Shown: positions 1 through 9,339, counted from the stretch's first letter. The stretch: DNA of 64,000 nt from JAAFIP01 sp963775085 (GCA_963775085.1 CAVZHO010000010.1:124001-188000), one strand, 5' to 3'. The notes: a model not told the origin generated them from the sequence alone. Made by a program: numbers and translations.

Positions 1-278
1 TTAGCTGCTGCTTTTTTGGCGGGAGCTTTTTTAGCTGCCGCTTTTTTTGCAGGCTTCTTAGCCGCTGCTTTTTTCGCAGCAGGCTTCTTGGCAGCAGCTT
101 TTTTCGCTGCTGGCTTCTTAGCCGCTGCTTTTTTCGCAGCAGGCTTCTTGGCAGCAGCTTTTTTCGCTGCTGGCTTCTTAGCTGCTGCTTTTTTCGCAGC
201 AGGTTTCTTTGCAGCAGCTTTTTTCGCTGGAGCTTTCTTTGCGGCTGGTTTTTTAGCCGATTTTTTCGCAGTTGCCAT
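1..278 (-). CDS. Histone H1-like lysine/alanine-rich DNA-binding protein (C-terminus cut by window edge)
   Basis: The visible product begins MATAKKSAKKPAAKKAPAKK and continues as repeats of PAAKKAAAKK, with almost only Ala, Lys and Pro. Such low-complexity basic tails are typical of bacterial H1-like and AlgP-type proteins that bind and compact DNA or act as nucleoid-associated regulators. The ATG at 278 is chosen because an AGGAG (286-290 on this strand) lies 7 nt upstream; another in-frame ATG at 284 is too close to it. The frame is open to position 1, so the 3' end is missing. The coding DNA carries a 60-bp tandem repeat. The family assignment rests on composition, not on a conserved fold. 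Confidence 0.8.
   Translation of the reverse strand, partial: MATAKKSAKKPAAKKAPAKKAAAKKPAAKKAAAKKPAAKKAAAKKPAAKKAAAKKPAAKKAAAKKPAAKKAAAKKPAKKAAAKKAPAKKAAA
61..240. repeat. 60-bp tandem repeat inside the H1-like gene
   Basis: Positions 61-120 and 121-180 are identical over 60 bases, and 181-240 is a third, diverged copy. Each unit is itself two related 30-bp halves that encode two PAAKKAAAKK blocks. Recent duplication explains the perfect copy, and copy number is likely to vary between strains. Confidence 0.9.
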
Positions 279-348
279 TTTCATTCTCCTAGATCTAGTT
301 GAGATTTCAACCTGGAATACACTTTGCGCCTGTTGGAAGCGCATAGCG

Positions 349-385
349 ATTCAGCGCGTTGGGCAAAATGCCCAGCGCGCTGAAT
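349..385. other. Strong 16-bp stem hairpin between nrdB and the H1-like gene
   Basis: ATTCAGCGCGTTGGGC (349-364) pairs with GCCCAGCGCGCTGAAT (370-385) across an AAAAT loop, with a single G-T wobble position. It lies downstream of nrdB and upstream of the H1-like gene, both transcribed leftward. No U-run follows on either strand, so it is not a standard intrinsic terminator. It may be an RNA-stability or processing hairpin, or a protein-binding palindrome. Confidence 0.6.
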
Positions 386-468
386 GGGGGAACAAACCTT
401 CAAACCACACTCTGTGGCGCAGTTTTGAAAGTCTGGAATACTCGGATAACACATATTTTTTCAGAACA

Positions 469-1707
469 TCAATCCCAGGACAACGCGCCACCGGATTGGT
501 ACTCAATCACGCGCGTCTCAAAGAAATTACGCTCTTTCTTCAAATCAATCATTTCACTCATCCAAGGGAAGGGATTTTCCTCATTGGGGAACAACTCTTC
601 CAGACCAATCTGGGTAGCGCGGCGGTTAGCAATGTAGCGAAGATAGCCTTTGAACATGGAGGCGTTCAGACCCAGCACGCCACGGGGCATGGTGTCTTCG
701 GCGTAGCGGTACTCTAGCTCGACGGCCTTCATAAACAATGCGTTGATCTCGGCCTTGAACTCAGCCGTCCACAAATGCGGGTTTTCCAGTTTGAGTTGGT
801 TGATCAAGTCGATACCAAAATTGCAGTGCATGGATTCGTCGCGCAAAATGTACTGGTACTGCTCGGCAGCGCCAGTCATTTTGTTTTGCCGACCCAAGGC
901 CAAAATTTGCGTGAAACCGACGTAGAAAAACAGGCCTTCCATCAGACAGGCAAATACGATCAGGGATTTGAGCAGGGTTTGGTCGGCCTCGGGTGTGCCG
1001 GTTTTGAAGTGCGGATTGGAGATGACTTCAATGAAGGGGATCAAAAATTGATCCTTATCCTTAATGGACTGCACTTCGTTATAGGCGTTGAAAATTTCAG
1101 CCTCATCCAGCCCCAGTGACTCGGTGATGTATTGGTAGGCGTGGGTGTGGATGGCCTCTTCAAATGCCTGACGCAGCAAAAACTGGCGACACTCCGGTGC
1201 CGTGATGTGTCGGTAGGTTCCTAGAACAATATTGTTGGCAGCCAGTGAATCAGCCGTGACGAAAAAGCCCAAGTTACGCTTGATCAGGCGGCGCTCGTCT
1301 TCCGTCAGACCGTTGGGGTCTTTCCACAGCGCAATGTCGCGCGTCATGTTGACTTCCTGCGGCATCCAGTGGTTGGCGCAGGTGGCCAGGTATTTTTCCC
1401 AAGCCCATTTGTACTTGAAGGGTACCAGCTGGTTTACATCGGTCTGGCCGTTGATGATGCGCTTGTCGGCCGCATTGACGCGACGCGCCACCGCTGGCTT
1501 GGCAGCTGCAGGAGCGACAGTTGGTATGGTGGATGCTGTGTGCAATGGTGCCACTGGCACGGGCGCGCCATCATCGAGCAAGCGGCGCGGCTGCTGGCCA
1601 ACAGGCTCAGAAATATTTGAAGAAAACTGATCCAAGCGGCTTGTCAGTGAGCCACTGAGTACTGCGGTTTGCAAGTCGGGTTTAACTTCTTCGTCCCAGG
1701 TCAACAT
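469..1707 (-). CDS. nrdB: Ribonucleoside-diphosphate reductase, beta subunit (class I, NrdB/R2)
   Basis: 412 aa. This is the R2 subunit that houses the diferric-tyrosyl radical cofactor and works with NrdA to make deoxyribonucleotides. Iron-ligand segments are visible: an Asp in TADSLAANN, Glu and His in QAFEEAIHTHAYQY, and Glu and His in LRDESMHCNF. The first ~85 residues are a poorly conserved linker; the core starts near INGQTDVNQLVPFKY. It lies 198 bp downstream of nrdA on the same strand and is probably cotranscribed from the NrdR-controlled promoter. The start ATG at 1707 gives MLTWDEEV, a common R2 N-terminus. Confidence 0.96.
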   Translation of the reverse strand: MLTWDEEVKPDLQTAVLSGSLTSRLDQFSSNISEPVGQQPRRLLDDGAPVPVAPLHTASTIPTVAPAAAKPAVARRVNAADKRIINGQTDVNQLVPFKYKWAWEKYLATCANHWMPQEVNMTRDIALWKDPNGLTEDERRLIKRNLGFFVTADSLAANNIVLGTYRHITAPECRQFLLRQAFEEAIHTHAYQYITESLGLDEAEIFNAYNEVQSIKDKDQFLIPFIEVISNPHFKTGTPEADQTLLKSLIVFACLMEGLFFYVGFTQILALGRQNKMTGAAEQYQYILRDESMHCNFGIDLINQLKLENPHLWTAEFKAEINALFMKAVELEYRYAEDTMPRGVLGLNASMFKGYLRYIANRRATQIGLEELFPNEENPFPWMSEMIDLKKERNFFETRVIEYQSGGALSWD

Positions 1708-1734
1708 AAATTATTCCAATGCTTCAATTATGAG

Positions 1735-1765
1735 AGCAGACGCTAAAAAATGCAAAGCGTTTGCT
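1735..1765. other. Imperfect hairpin in the nrdA-nrdB spacer
   Basis: AGCAGACGCT (1735-1744) and AGCGTTTGCT (1756-1765) form a 9-of-10 inverted repeat in the 198-bp nrdA-nrdB gap, about 30 nt upstream of the nrdB start. No U-run follows on the leftward transcript. It may be an mRNA structure that tunes nrdB expression. No gene is seen in the rest of the gap (1708-1905). Confidence 0.4.
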
Positions 1766-1905
1766 CACTTTAGTGCCAAAGAGTGTTGCAGTTTTACATC
1801 GAAATATTGCACGCGTTTTTCACAGCTATGCTTTTTAGAGCATGCTGCGCGCCTGCTTCGATGGCGCCACTTTGCATCACCATGGGGCACTGCAACGCGG
1901 CCGCC

Positions 1906-4851
1906 TCACTGACAAGACTCGCAGGTTGGGTCATCCACTCCACAAAATTTAATATCGGTCGCTGGCAGTGCGCTCATCTGCTCGCGCGCTGCTGCTGCCG
2001 CCTTTTCCAGCGCCGACATGCTGGCCGCGGGAGCCGAGCTGATGCCGCCACTGCTGCCTGACGACACCGAGTTCATATTGCCCGCCTTGACGGTAGATTT
2101 CTCTGCATGGGTGGCGCCCACCGTGCGCAGATAGTAGGTGGTTTTGAGGCCACGCGTCCAGGCCAGTTTGTAGGTGTCATCCAACTTTTTACCTGACGCT
2201 CCGGCCATGTAAATATTGAGCGACTGGGCCTGGTCAATCCATTTCTGGCGGCGCGCTGCTGCTTCAATCACCCAGGTAGTGTCGACCTCAAACGCCGTAG
2301 CATAGAGCGACTTGATCTCTGCGGGGACGCGGTCAATCGGGCGTAGAGAGCCGTCATAGTGTTTGAGGTCTACCACCATCACGTCATCCCACAACCCCAG
2401 GCGCTTGAGGTCACGTACCAGGTAGCCGTTGATGATGGTGAACTCACCCGACAGGTTGGACTTGACTGACAGATTGCCAAAGCAGGGCTCGATACAGGCA
2501 TCCACCCCAATGATGTTGGAAATGGTGGCGGTAGGCGCAATGGCGACACAGTTGGAATTACGCATACCGTCCTGGGCAATTTTGCTGCGTAGTGTGTCCC
2601 AGTTCAGCTTGGCGGAGCGGTCTACCTCTACGTAACCGCCACGCTCTTTTGCCAGCATGTCCAGGGTATCAAGCGGCAAAATACCGCGATCCCACAAGGA
2701 ACCCTTGTAGCTGGAGTATTTGCCACGCTCTTTGGCCAGCTCGGTCGAGGCCCAGTAGGCGTAATAGCAAATGGCTTCCATCGACTCGTCGGCAAAATCC
2801 ACCGCAGCCTGGCTGGCGTAGGGCACGCGCAGCTCGTACAGACTGTCCTGGAACGCCATCAGACCCAAGCCCACCGGTCGGTGGCGCATATTGGAGTCGC
2901 GCGCTTTTTTGACCGCGTAGTAGTTGATGTCGATCACATTATCCAGCATGCGCATGGCCACGGTGATGGTTTTCTTGAGCTTGTCGTGGTCGAGTTTGCC
3001 GTCTTTCAGGTGCTGCACCAGGTTGACTGAGCCCAGGTTGCACACTGCGGTTTCGGTGTCGCTGGTATTGAGAGTGATCTCGGTGCACAGGTTAGACGAA
3101 TGCACCACACCGACGTGCTGCTGGGGTGAGCGCACATTGCAGGCATCTTTGAAAGTGATCCAGGGATGGCCAGTTTCAAACAACATGGTGAGCATTTTGC
3201 GCCACATGTCAGCGGCCTGAACCGTACGGTAGGGCTTGATCTCGCCTTGGGCCGCTTTGGCTTCATAGGCCACGTAGGCCTTTTCAAAGTCAGCACCAAA
3301 CTTGTCATGCAGATCAGGCACATTGTTGGGCGAGAACAGGGTCCACTCGCCCTTTTCCATCACGCGGCGCATGAACAGATCGGGAATCCAGTTGGCAGTG
3401 TTCATGTCGTGCGTACGGCGACGGTCATCACCGGTGTTTTTGCGCAACTCCAGGAACTCTTCCATATCCAGGTGCCAGCTTTCCAGATAGGTACAGACCG
3501 CGCCTTTGCGCTTGCCGCCCTGGTTCACTGCCACAGCGGTATCGTTGACCACCTTGAGGAAGGGCACCACGCCTTGGGATTCGCCATTGGTACCTTTGAT
3601 GTGGGCGCCCAAGGCGCGCACCCGCGTCCAGTCGTTGCCCAGGCCCCCAGCAAACTTGGACAGCAGCGCGTTTTCTTTGATGGACTCGTAAATACCATCC
3701 AAATCGTCGGGCACCGTCGTCAGGTAGCAGCTGGAGAGCTGCGAACGCAGGGTACCGCTATTGAACAGCGTGGGGGTGCTGGACATAAAGTCAAACGAAG
3801 ACAGCACTTCGTAGAATTCGATGGCGCGCGCCTCGCGGTTGATCTCGTTGAGCGACAGGCCCATGGCCACACGCATGAAGAAGGCCTGTGGCATCTCAAT
3901 GCGCGTTTTGCGCACGTGCAGGAAGTAGCGGTCATACAAGGTTTGCAGTCCCAGATAGTCAAACTGCAAATCGCGCTCGGGCTTGAGGGCTGCGCCGAGT
4001 TTTCTCAAATCGAACTGCAACAAGCGTTCGTCCAGCAGTTCGTTGTCCACGCCTTTTTTGATGAACTGCGGAAAATACTCCGGGTACTTCTCACCCATCT
4101 GCTCCTGGACCACTTCTTCGCCCAAAATTTCGCGGCGGATGGTATGCATCAGCAATCGTGCGGTAGCGTAGGTGTAATCGGGGTCTTTCTCGATCAGGGT
4201 ACGCGCCGCCAGAATCGACGCCTTGTACACCTCGTCTACAGGCACGCCATCATACAAATTACGCAGGGTCTCAGACAGGATCGGCGCTGGCGTGATGTCT
4301 TTGCCCAAATTGGCGCAAGACGATTCAATCAAGCCTTGCAGTTTGGCCATATCCAGGGCTACGCGCTTGCCGCCATCCATCACATGCATGGTAGGCGCGG
4401 CCACGGCGGCTACGGGCGCTAGCTTGGCACGCTCTTGGGTGCGGCGCTCACGATAGAGCACATAGGCACGGGCGATTTCGTGGTGGCCACCGCGCATGAG
4501 GCCCAGCTCGGCGTGGTCTTGCACGTCTTCTATATGGAAGGTGCCGCCACTGGGGCGTGAGCGCATCAACGCGCGCACCACCGATTGGGTTAAAGCATCC
4601 ACCGTTTCACGCACACTGGCCGATGCTGCACCCTGGGTGCCATGCACCGCCAGAAAGGCCTTCATCATGGCCACGGCAATTTTGCCCGGCTCAAAAGGCA
4701 CTACAGCGCCATTGCGGCGGATGATCTGGTATTGGGCAAGCGTCTGCCCAGCAGCCATGACATCTGATGCCAGGCTGTCATTCGTGCGCGCACCACTACT
4801 GCCATGAACTGGTGATGGGGCTTGTGACGGAGCAGGAGATACTGTTTGCAT
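1906..4851 (-). CDS. nrdA: Ribonucleoside-diphosphate reductase, alpha subunit (class Ia, NrdA/R1)
   Basis: 981 aa from the chosen start. Catalytic subunit that reduces NDPs to dNDPs. An N-terminal ATP-cone (about residues 41-135) is followed by a second cone-like region (about 150-245), as in the long Pseudomonas-type NrdA. The active-site Cys lies in SSCYLTTVPDD, the N-x-C-x-E motif in NLCTEITLN, and the partner Cys in ETAVCNLGSVNL. The C-terminal redox pair is in DDPTCESCQ. The start at 4851 (MQTVSPAPS) is preferred over the longer frame from 4902 because AGAGGA lies 5-6 nt upstream. It is followed by nrdB. Confidence 0.96.
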   Translation of the reverse strand: MQTVSPAPSQAPSPVHGSSGARTNDSLASDVMAAGQTLAQYQIIRRNGAVVPFEPGKIAVAMMKAFLAVHGTQGAASASVRETVDALTQSVVRALMRSRPSGGTFHIEDVQDHAELGLMRGGHHEIARAYVLYRERRTQERAKLAPVAAVAAPTMHVMDGGKRVALDMAKLQGLIESSCANLGKDITPAPILSETLRNLYDGVPVDEVYKASILAARTLIEKDPDYTYATARLLMHTIRREILGEEVVQEQMGEKYPEYFPQFIKKGVDNELLDERLLQFDLRKLGAALKPERDLQFDYLGLQTLYDRYFLHVRKTRIEMPQAFFMRVAMGLSLNEINREARAIEFYEVLSSFDFMSSTPTLFNSGTLRSQLSSCYLTTVPDDLDGIYESIKENALLSKFAGGLGNDWTRVRALGAHIKGTNGESQGVVPFLKVVNDTAVAVNQGGKRKGAVCTYLESWHLDMEEFLELRKNTGDDRRRTHDMNTANWIPDLFMRRVMEKGEWTLFSPNNVPDLHDKFGADFEKAYVAYEAKAAQGEIKPYRTVQAADMWRKMLTMLFETGHPWITFKDACNVRSPQQHVGVVHSSNLCTEITLNTSDTETAVCNLGSVNLVQHLKDGKLDHDKLKKTITVAMRMLDNVIDINYYAVKKARDSNMRHRPVGLGLMAFQDSLYELRVPYASQAAVDFADESMEAICYYAYWASTELAKERGKYSSYKGSLWDRGILPLDTLDMLAKERGGYVEVDRSAKLNWDTLRSKIAQDGMRNSNCVAIAPTATISNIIGVDACIEPCFGNLSVKSNLSGEFTIINGYLVRDLKRLGLWDDVMVVDLKHYDGSLRPIDRVPAEIKSLYATAFEVDTTWVIEAAARRQKWIDQAQSLNIYMAGASGKKLDDTYKLAWTRGLKTTYYLRTVGATHAEKSTVKAGNMNSVSSGSSGGISSAPAASMSALEKAAAAAREQMSALPATDIKFCGVDDPTCESCQ

Positions 4852-4966
4852 TGTTTCCTCTATCTTCTCTTTTATGGCTACTATTTTCAAATGACTGGGC
4901 ACTTGAGCTGCAAGGTGTTTAAACCCTTTTTATTGCGCCTCAAGCCTTGAGCTTGATACCAAGCGC

Positions 4967-5014
4967 ATACTATACCTAGTGTGTGGGCACTTGGCAAGAC
5001 ACTGGATGTAGTGT
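4967..5014 (-). promoter_or_regulatory. nrdA promoter with two NrdR boxes
   Basis: Reading leftward, TTGCCA (4997-4992), a 17-nt spacer and TATAGT (4974-4969) form a near-consensus sigma-70 promoter. Two 16-bp palindrome-like boxes overlap or flank it: 4967-4982 (ACACTAGGTATAGTAT on the minus strand) covers the -10, and 4999-5014 (ACACTACATCCAGTGT) sits just upstream of the -35. Their starts are 32 bp apart, or three helical turns, as is typical for NrdR, the ATP-cone repressor of ribonucleotide reductase genes. Confidence 0.85.
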
Positions 5015-5264
5015 ATCGCGCCGCAGATCAGTTTAGCGCTAAGTTGGTAATAATTCGCTTCTCTACCCATAAAAACCGCCGCTGCTGGCATCAACTCAGG
5101 GGCTTTGCAGGTGCCCAAGAACCATCGGCCCCAGTGCCACACCCCGGCGGCACAGCATCTTTTACGAACACATCAATCTATATAAGGCTTGGCATTGATT
5201 TTGGCTTGGCAAGCCTTGTACCGCTTCGGTTTTTTAATCAACCATGCTGCCGGCTTGCAGGTGC
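5015..5264. other. Intergenic remainder between the nrdA promoter and ampD
   Basis: The nrdA-ampD gap is 413 bp (4852-5264). Beyond the promoter and NrdR boxes no coding frame with family resemblance, RNA gene or clear terminator is seen. The sequence is somewhat AT-rich near 5170-5300. Confidence 0.5.
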
Positions 5265-5903
5265 TCAGTTTTTTACTTGATTGGATAAAAAAGGAAACAA
5301 CTGCGGACTCCACGCAACACTTTGGGCCAGCAAAGACCAATCAAAGCCCGGACCTGGATCGCGCTTGCGACCGGAAGCGATGTGTTCATGACCCACTACG
5401 GATGCAATCGGATAGTGTTGGTGCAAGCTTTTACACAGCTGGCTTAGGGTGGCGTACTGATCCTGCTCGAATACATCCCCTTCCAAGCCTTCGAGCTCCA
5501 CACCAATAGAAAAATCGTTGCAGTTATCCCGCCCCCGAAAACTAGAAGTTCCAGCATGCCAGGCGCGGTCATCACAACTGACGAATTGCCACAGCGTCCC
5601 ATCGCGTGCAATGAGGAAATGGGCCGAAACTTGCAGACCGCGAATCGTCTGGAAATAAGGATGCGCATTCCAGTCCAGTTGGTTGCTAAACAAAGCCTGG
5701 ATCTGCCCGCCGCCGTACTGCCCTGGAGGCAAACTGATGGAGTGCAGCACCAGCAAACTCACCGGGCAGCCTGCAGGTCGAGGACCAAAATTTGGGGATA
5801 GTACTTGTCGCGCCTGGCGCAACCACCCAGCTTGCCAAACCCCAGGGCCGTGGGAAGACCGGTTACGGTGCGACAGGGCGCTGCGGCTGAATCGGCGCGG
5901 CAT
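5265..5903 (-). CDS. ampD: 1,6-anhydro-N-acetylmuramyl-L-alanine amidase (AmpD type)
   Basis: 212 aa. Cytoplasmic zinc amidase that cleaves the peptide from anhydro-muropeptides in peptidoglycan recycling. The Amidase_2 fold is recognisable: the first zinc His is in LVLHSISLPP, the aromatic core in NAHPYFQTI and VSAHFLIARDGTLWQFV, the central Glu in SIGVELEG, and the last ligands in VVGHEHIASGRKRDPGPGFDW. The ATG at 5903 lies one base after the pilR stop and fits family length better than an upstream start inside pilR. It probably ends the pilS-pilR-ampD transcript. AmpD often influences AmpR-controlled beta-lactamase, but no ampC or ampR is in this window. Confidence 0.9.
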   Translation of the reverse strand: MPRRFSRSALSHRNRSSHGPGVWQAGWLRQARQVLSPNFGPRPAGCPVSLLVLHSISLPPGQYGGGQIQALFSNQLDWNAHPYFQTIRGLQVSAHFLIARDGTLWQFVSCDDRAWHAGTSSFRGRDNCNDFSIGVELEGLEGDVFEQDQYATLSQLCKSLHQHYPIASVVGHEHIASGRKRDPGPGFDWSLLAQSVAWSPQLFPFLSNQVKN

Positions 5904-5904
5904 G

Positions 5905-7482
5905 CTAGGAATCAGCAATAACTGACTGCGCTGGGATTTGGGCATCAATGCCCAAACGCACCATACGGTAGCGTATCTGGCGCAGACTTATGCCCAAACG
6001 CGCAGCAGCCGCAGTTCGGTTAAAACCGCATTCAGTCAATGCTTGAAGCAAAATGGTTTTTTCCTGCGCATCCAGATGCGATTGCAAATCTGTCGGCATC
6101 GCAGCTTTCATTTCCTCAACGCCCACATGAATACCGGCAGGCGGCGATGACTCGACACTGGATCCATGCAGTGCCGCAGAACTGGGCGTCACTGGCGGCA
6201 GAACCGGTTCAATCGCGGCCAACAACCTGTCGTCTTCCATTTCCAGCTCTTCACCCTCCGACAAGGCCAAAGAGCGGTGTAAGATATTTTCCAGCTCGCG
6301 CACGTTACCCACCAGAGGATTGCGCTGCAAGCTAGCCATCATGGCCTTGGACACCGCTCGTGTAGCGTGTCCAGTATCCGCAGCTATACGCGCCAGCAAA
6401 GCCTGCGTCAGTTGCGGCAGATCTTCGCGACGGTCACGCAGTGCAGGTAAGGCGATTTCAATTACATTGAGGCGGTAATACAGATCCTGGCGAAACAAGC
6501 CCTTGGCCACCAAGACCGCCAGATCGTGGTGCGTGGCGCTGACGATGCGGGTGTCCACCATTTCCTCCTGCGTACCACCCAAAGCGCGCACACAGCGCTC
6601 CTGAATCACGCGCAACAACTTGGCTTGCATCGACAAAGGCAAGTCCCCAATTTCATCTAAAAATAGGGTGCCCCCGTTTGCAGCCTGAAAGTAACCTTCA
6701 CGGTCTTGGGTAGCTCCGGTATAGGCTCCTTTGCGGGCACCGAAGAATTCGGCTTCCAGCAGTGCCTCTGGAATAGCCCCGCAGTTCACCGCCACAAATG
6801 GCCCACCGGCACGGTGACTACAGGCATGCACCGCTTGCGCCACCAGTTCTTTACCAGTGCCCGACTCGCCACGCACCAAAACGGGTGCCATACTGCGAGC
6901 GACTTTTTGCACCCTGTCGCGTACTGCGCGCATGGCCGTTGAATCACCCGCCATACGTGCCAATGCCACTGGCACCAAGGCATCATCCGCATGCTTACCC
7001 GCTACAGGGACTACCGATTCTGCCACAGGTTTAGCAGCGGTTGGCACTGCCAGCGCGGCAGTTGTCAGGCGCACTCCATTGCTATGGGTCCCTGACTGCG
7101 CAGACTGTACTGCTTGCGCAACCACAGTGCGAAACTGCTTCAAATCTACCGGCTTGGTCAAATAGTCAAATGCCCCCGCTTTCAATGCTTCCACCGCATT
7201 CTCAGCTGAGCCGTAGGCGGTAATCACTATACAGCGTTCGATGCGCTGCTGCTGATTTAAATACTTGAGTACATCCAGGCCCAGACCATCCTGCAAACGC
7301 ATATCCGAAATTACTACGTCAAAGCGCTGTGTCTGTAGTAGCTGCATGGCTTGCGACACACCCTCTGCGGTCTGCACAGCGTAGCCCTCCCGTACCAAAC
7401 TGAATTCATACAGCGTGCGCAGATCGGGTTCGTCATCAATCACCAGCACTTGAGGACGATCAGAGGAGGGAATGGTAGCCAT
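5905..7482 (-). CDS. pilR: Sigma-54-dependent response regulator, PilR type
   Basis: 525 aa NtrC-family activator. The receiver domain (about 1-125) has the acidic pair in VIDDEPD and the phospho-acceptor Asp60 in VVISDMRL. The AAA+ domain has Walker A GESGTGKE (about 205), the sigma-54 contact loop GAYTGA and Walker B LFLDEIGD. The C-terminal Fis-type helix-turn-helix is in NRTAAAARLGISLRQIRYRM. The gene follows a PilS-like kinase by 39 bp, so the pair is expected to control sigma-54 promoters such as pilA for type IV pilin. No pil structural gene is in view, so the target is inferred from homology. Confidence 0.88.
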   Translation of the reverse strand: MATIPSSDRPQVLVIDDEPDLRTLYEFSLVREGYAVQTAEGVSQAMQLLQTQRFDVVISDMRLQDGLGLDVLKYLNQQQRIERCIVITAYGSAENAVEALKAGAFDYLTKPVDLKQFRTVVAQAVQSAQSGTHSNGVRLTTAALAVPTAAKPVAESVVPVAGKHADDALVPVALARMAGDSTAMRAVRDRVQKVARSMAPVLVRGESGTGKELVAQAVHACSHRAGGPFVAVNCGAIPEALLEAEFFGARKGAYTGATQDREGYFQAANGGTLFLDEIGDLPLSMQAKLLRVIQERCVRALGGTQEEMVDTRIVSATHHDLAVLVAKGLFRQDLYYRLNVIEIALPALRDRREDLPQLTQALLARIAADTGHATRAVSKAMMASLQRNPLVGNVRELENILHRSLALSEGEELEMEDDRLLAAIEPVLPPVTPSSAALHGSSVESSPPAGIHVGVEEMKAAMPTDLQSHLDAQEKTILLQALTECGFNRTAAAARLGISLRQIRYRMVRLGIDAQIPAQSVIADS

Positions 7483-7521
7483 AGCAACGATTTTAGAACC
7501 GCTTGGAGGGTAGTTGCAAAG

Positions 7522-9339
7522 TCATATTGAATTGGCCGCGATGTTCAACAACACAAAAAACTCATTGCCCGCCTGTCCGCTACCCACATCGTGCCCGTTC
7601 TGCACTGCGCGTTTGCTGCGCTGGTAGCCAATCACTGCTCCGTGGCGTTCACACAACTCACGGCAAATATATAAACCCAAGCCGCTGGAGCGGCTCTCCG
7701 AGCTGAAAAACGGTTCGAACAAATGGTTTTGCACGCTTTGTTCAATCGGCGGCGCGTCGCTCCATACAGCCAGCCGCAAAGGGGCACTGCCCGCTGTATC
7801 GGCATCATTACCGGCTTCGTAATCCTCTGATTCAGCAACCTGCCAAGGCAACTGGATAAACACCTCAATAGCAGCCGATCGCTTGCTGGAATAACGCATG
7901 GCGTTATCTAACAGGTTTACCAGTACCCGCCGCAAATGGTCCTCTTCAAACACCACCGTACTGCGTGTCAGCATAACCGAAGCCGCTGGCAGGCGAAGTT
8001 GATCCCCACAGTCATGTTGCAAGGCCCAGTCATTGCAGATGGCAAAAACTGTGCGTTCTACTTCCATGACACGCTCCTGAGAAGAGGCCAATGGTGTCAC
8101 GCGCGACACATCCAGTACGTCATCCACAATACGTGCCAACCGCCGTGCATTGTGCTGCACCATCTCGGTGAGTTTGAGCTGAGTGGGCAACGCCAACTCT
8201 TCGGCCAAGAGTGCGTTGGCCTGGGTGATAGCGGCCAGAGGGTTGCGGATTTCATGCGCCACTGCTGCCGACATGCGACCCATGGCGGCCAGCTTTTCGG
8301 TGCGCAGTCGCGCCTCCATTTCGCGCAGATCTTCGATGAACACCACGCACAGCGTATCAGAACCCTGCCCGTCCCTCGCCTCACCGTCACTGTCTAGAGC
8401 CAGTTGAGTACGCACATTAAGCCGCCGGGTTGCCCCAGCAGCATCGGCAATGGACACCTCTGCACTTTGCGGTTGCCGCAAGCCCAATGTTGTATTGGCC
8501 ATGTCCGCCAGTGGCTGCCAGGCCAGGTGGGAGGCCAGTACAAATGGGGTCTGCGGCAGCACAATGGGCTCCATCCCAAAACTACTATCGTGCATACCTG
8601 CCAGGCGGGTGCGCGGACCCAGCATGGTACGCGCCGCCGGATTGGCCGCACGCACGATGCCGTTGGTATCGACCACCAACACCCCATCACTCAAAGTATC
8701 AATCACCAGCTGATTGACCTGGGTTTGCGCCCGGGCAGCCATGGCGCTACTGGCCGCCAGCCGCTCCTGCTTGGCCAGTCGCATAGCCAATTGATTGGCC
8801 AAATACGCCACAATAAACAAGCCAGTTCCTGTCAAGGCGGCTTGCAGAAAACGTGGTGTGGCCTCCGTTGCACCAAAAAATGACAGGCGCCAAGCATCGC
8901 TGAGCAGCACCATCGTTACAGTGGCAGCCGTACCCAAAGCCAGCAGCAAAGGTCCCAAAACTGCGGCTAACAAGACGGGTAAAGCAAACAACGGAGTGAA
9001 ATTAACCGCCCCTATTTGCAGATAGAGCAGGATAGAAAACACCAGCACATCGGCACCTACCGTGTACAGCCATTGCGGGTCAAAACGCGATACTACCCGC
9101 TCGGGCTTTCCCCATATCCACACCCAGCAGGTCAGCATCAAATACGCGACGCACAACACCAATGCTTCCGTATGAGGCGCTGATCCCATAACCTGCAAAA
9201 AACCCAGTAACACCAAAAGCAAGGTGGCCACTGCAATACGCGCCAGCATAAAGCCACGCCAGATGCGCGGCAAACCCTCCTCCATGCCCAGCGACCATGG
9301 TTCTTCACCAGGTAGATCAATAAGCGGAGATATGCCCAT
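7522..9339 (-). CDS. pilS: Membrane sensor histidine kinase, PilS type
   Basis: 605 aa. Five to six hydrophobic segments (about residues 25-190) anchor it in the inner membrane. A PAS-like domain (about 205-330) follows, then the HisKA phospho-acceptor in AAVAHEIRNPLAAI (about 350) and a HATPase domain with an N-box (LVNLLDNAMRY) and a G-box (SSGLGLYICREL). The gene starts at an ATG that overlaps the stop of the preceding small gene by one base (TGATG) and is followed by its likely partner pilR, so translation is coupled. The signal sensed is not evident. Confidence 0.88.
   Translation of the reverse strand: MGISPLIDLPGEEPWSLGMEEGLPRIWRGFMLARIAVATLLLVLLGFLQVMGSAPHTEALVLCVAYLMLTCWVWIWGKPERVVSRFDPQWLYTVGADVLVFSILLYLQIGAVNFTPLFALPVLLAAVLGPLLLALGTAATVTMVLLSDAWRLSFFGATEATPRFLQAALTGTGLFIVAYLANQLAMRLAKQERLAASSAMAARAQTQVNQLVIDTLSDGVLVVDTNGIVRAANPAARTMLGPRTRLAGMHDSSFGMEPIVLPQTPFVLASHLAWQPLADMANTTLGLRQPQSAEVSIADAAGATRRLNVRTQLALDSDGEARDGQGSDTLCVVFIEDLREMEARLRTEKLAAMGRMSAAVAHEIRNPLAAITQANALLAEELALPTQLKLTEMVQHNARRLARIVDDVLDVSRVTPLASSQERVMEVERTVFAICNDWALQHDCGDQLRLPAASVMLTRSTVVFEEDHLRRVLVNLLDNAMRYSSKRSAAIEVFIQLPWQVAESEDYEAGNDADTAGSAPLRLAVWSDAPPIEQSVQNHLFEPFFSSESRSSGLGLYICRELCERHGAVIGYQRSKRAVQNGHDVGSGQAGNEFFVLLNIAANSI

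Noticed and set aside
61..240. Regular repeats resembling a CRISPR array
   Set aside because: The units are directly tandem with no unique spacers and encode the H1-like tail.
3166..4422. Long open frame on the plus strand opposite nrdA
   Set aside because: It is antisense to a strongly conserved gene and its translation has no family features, only composition from the opposite codons.
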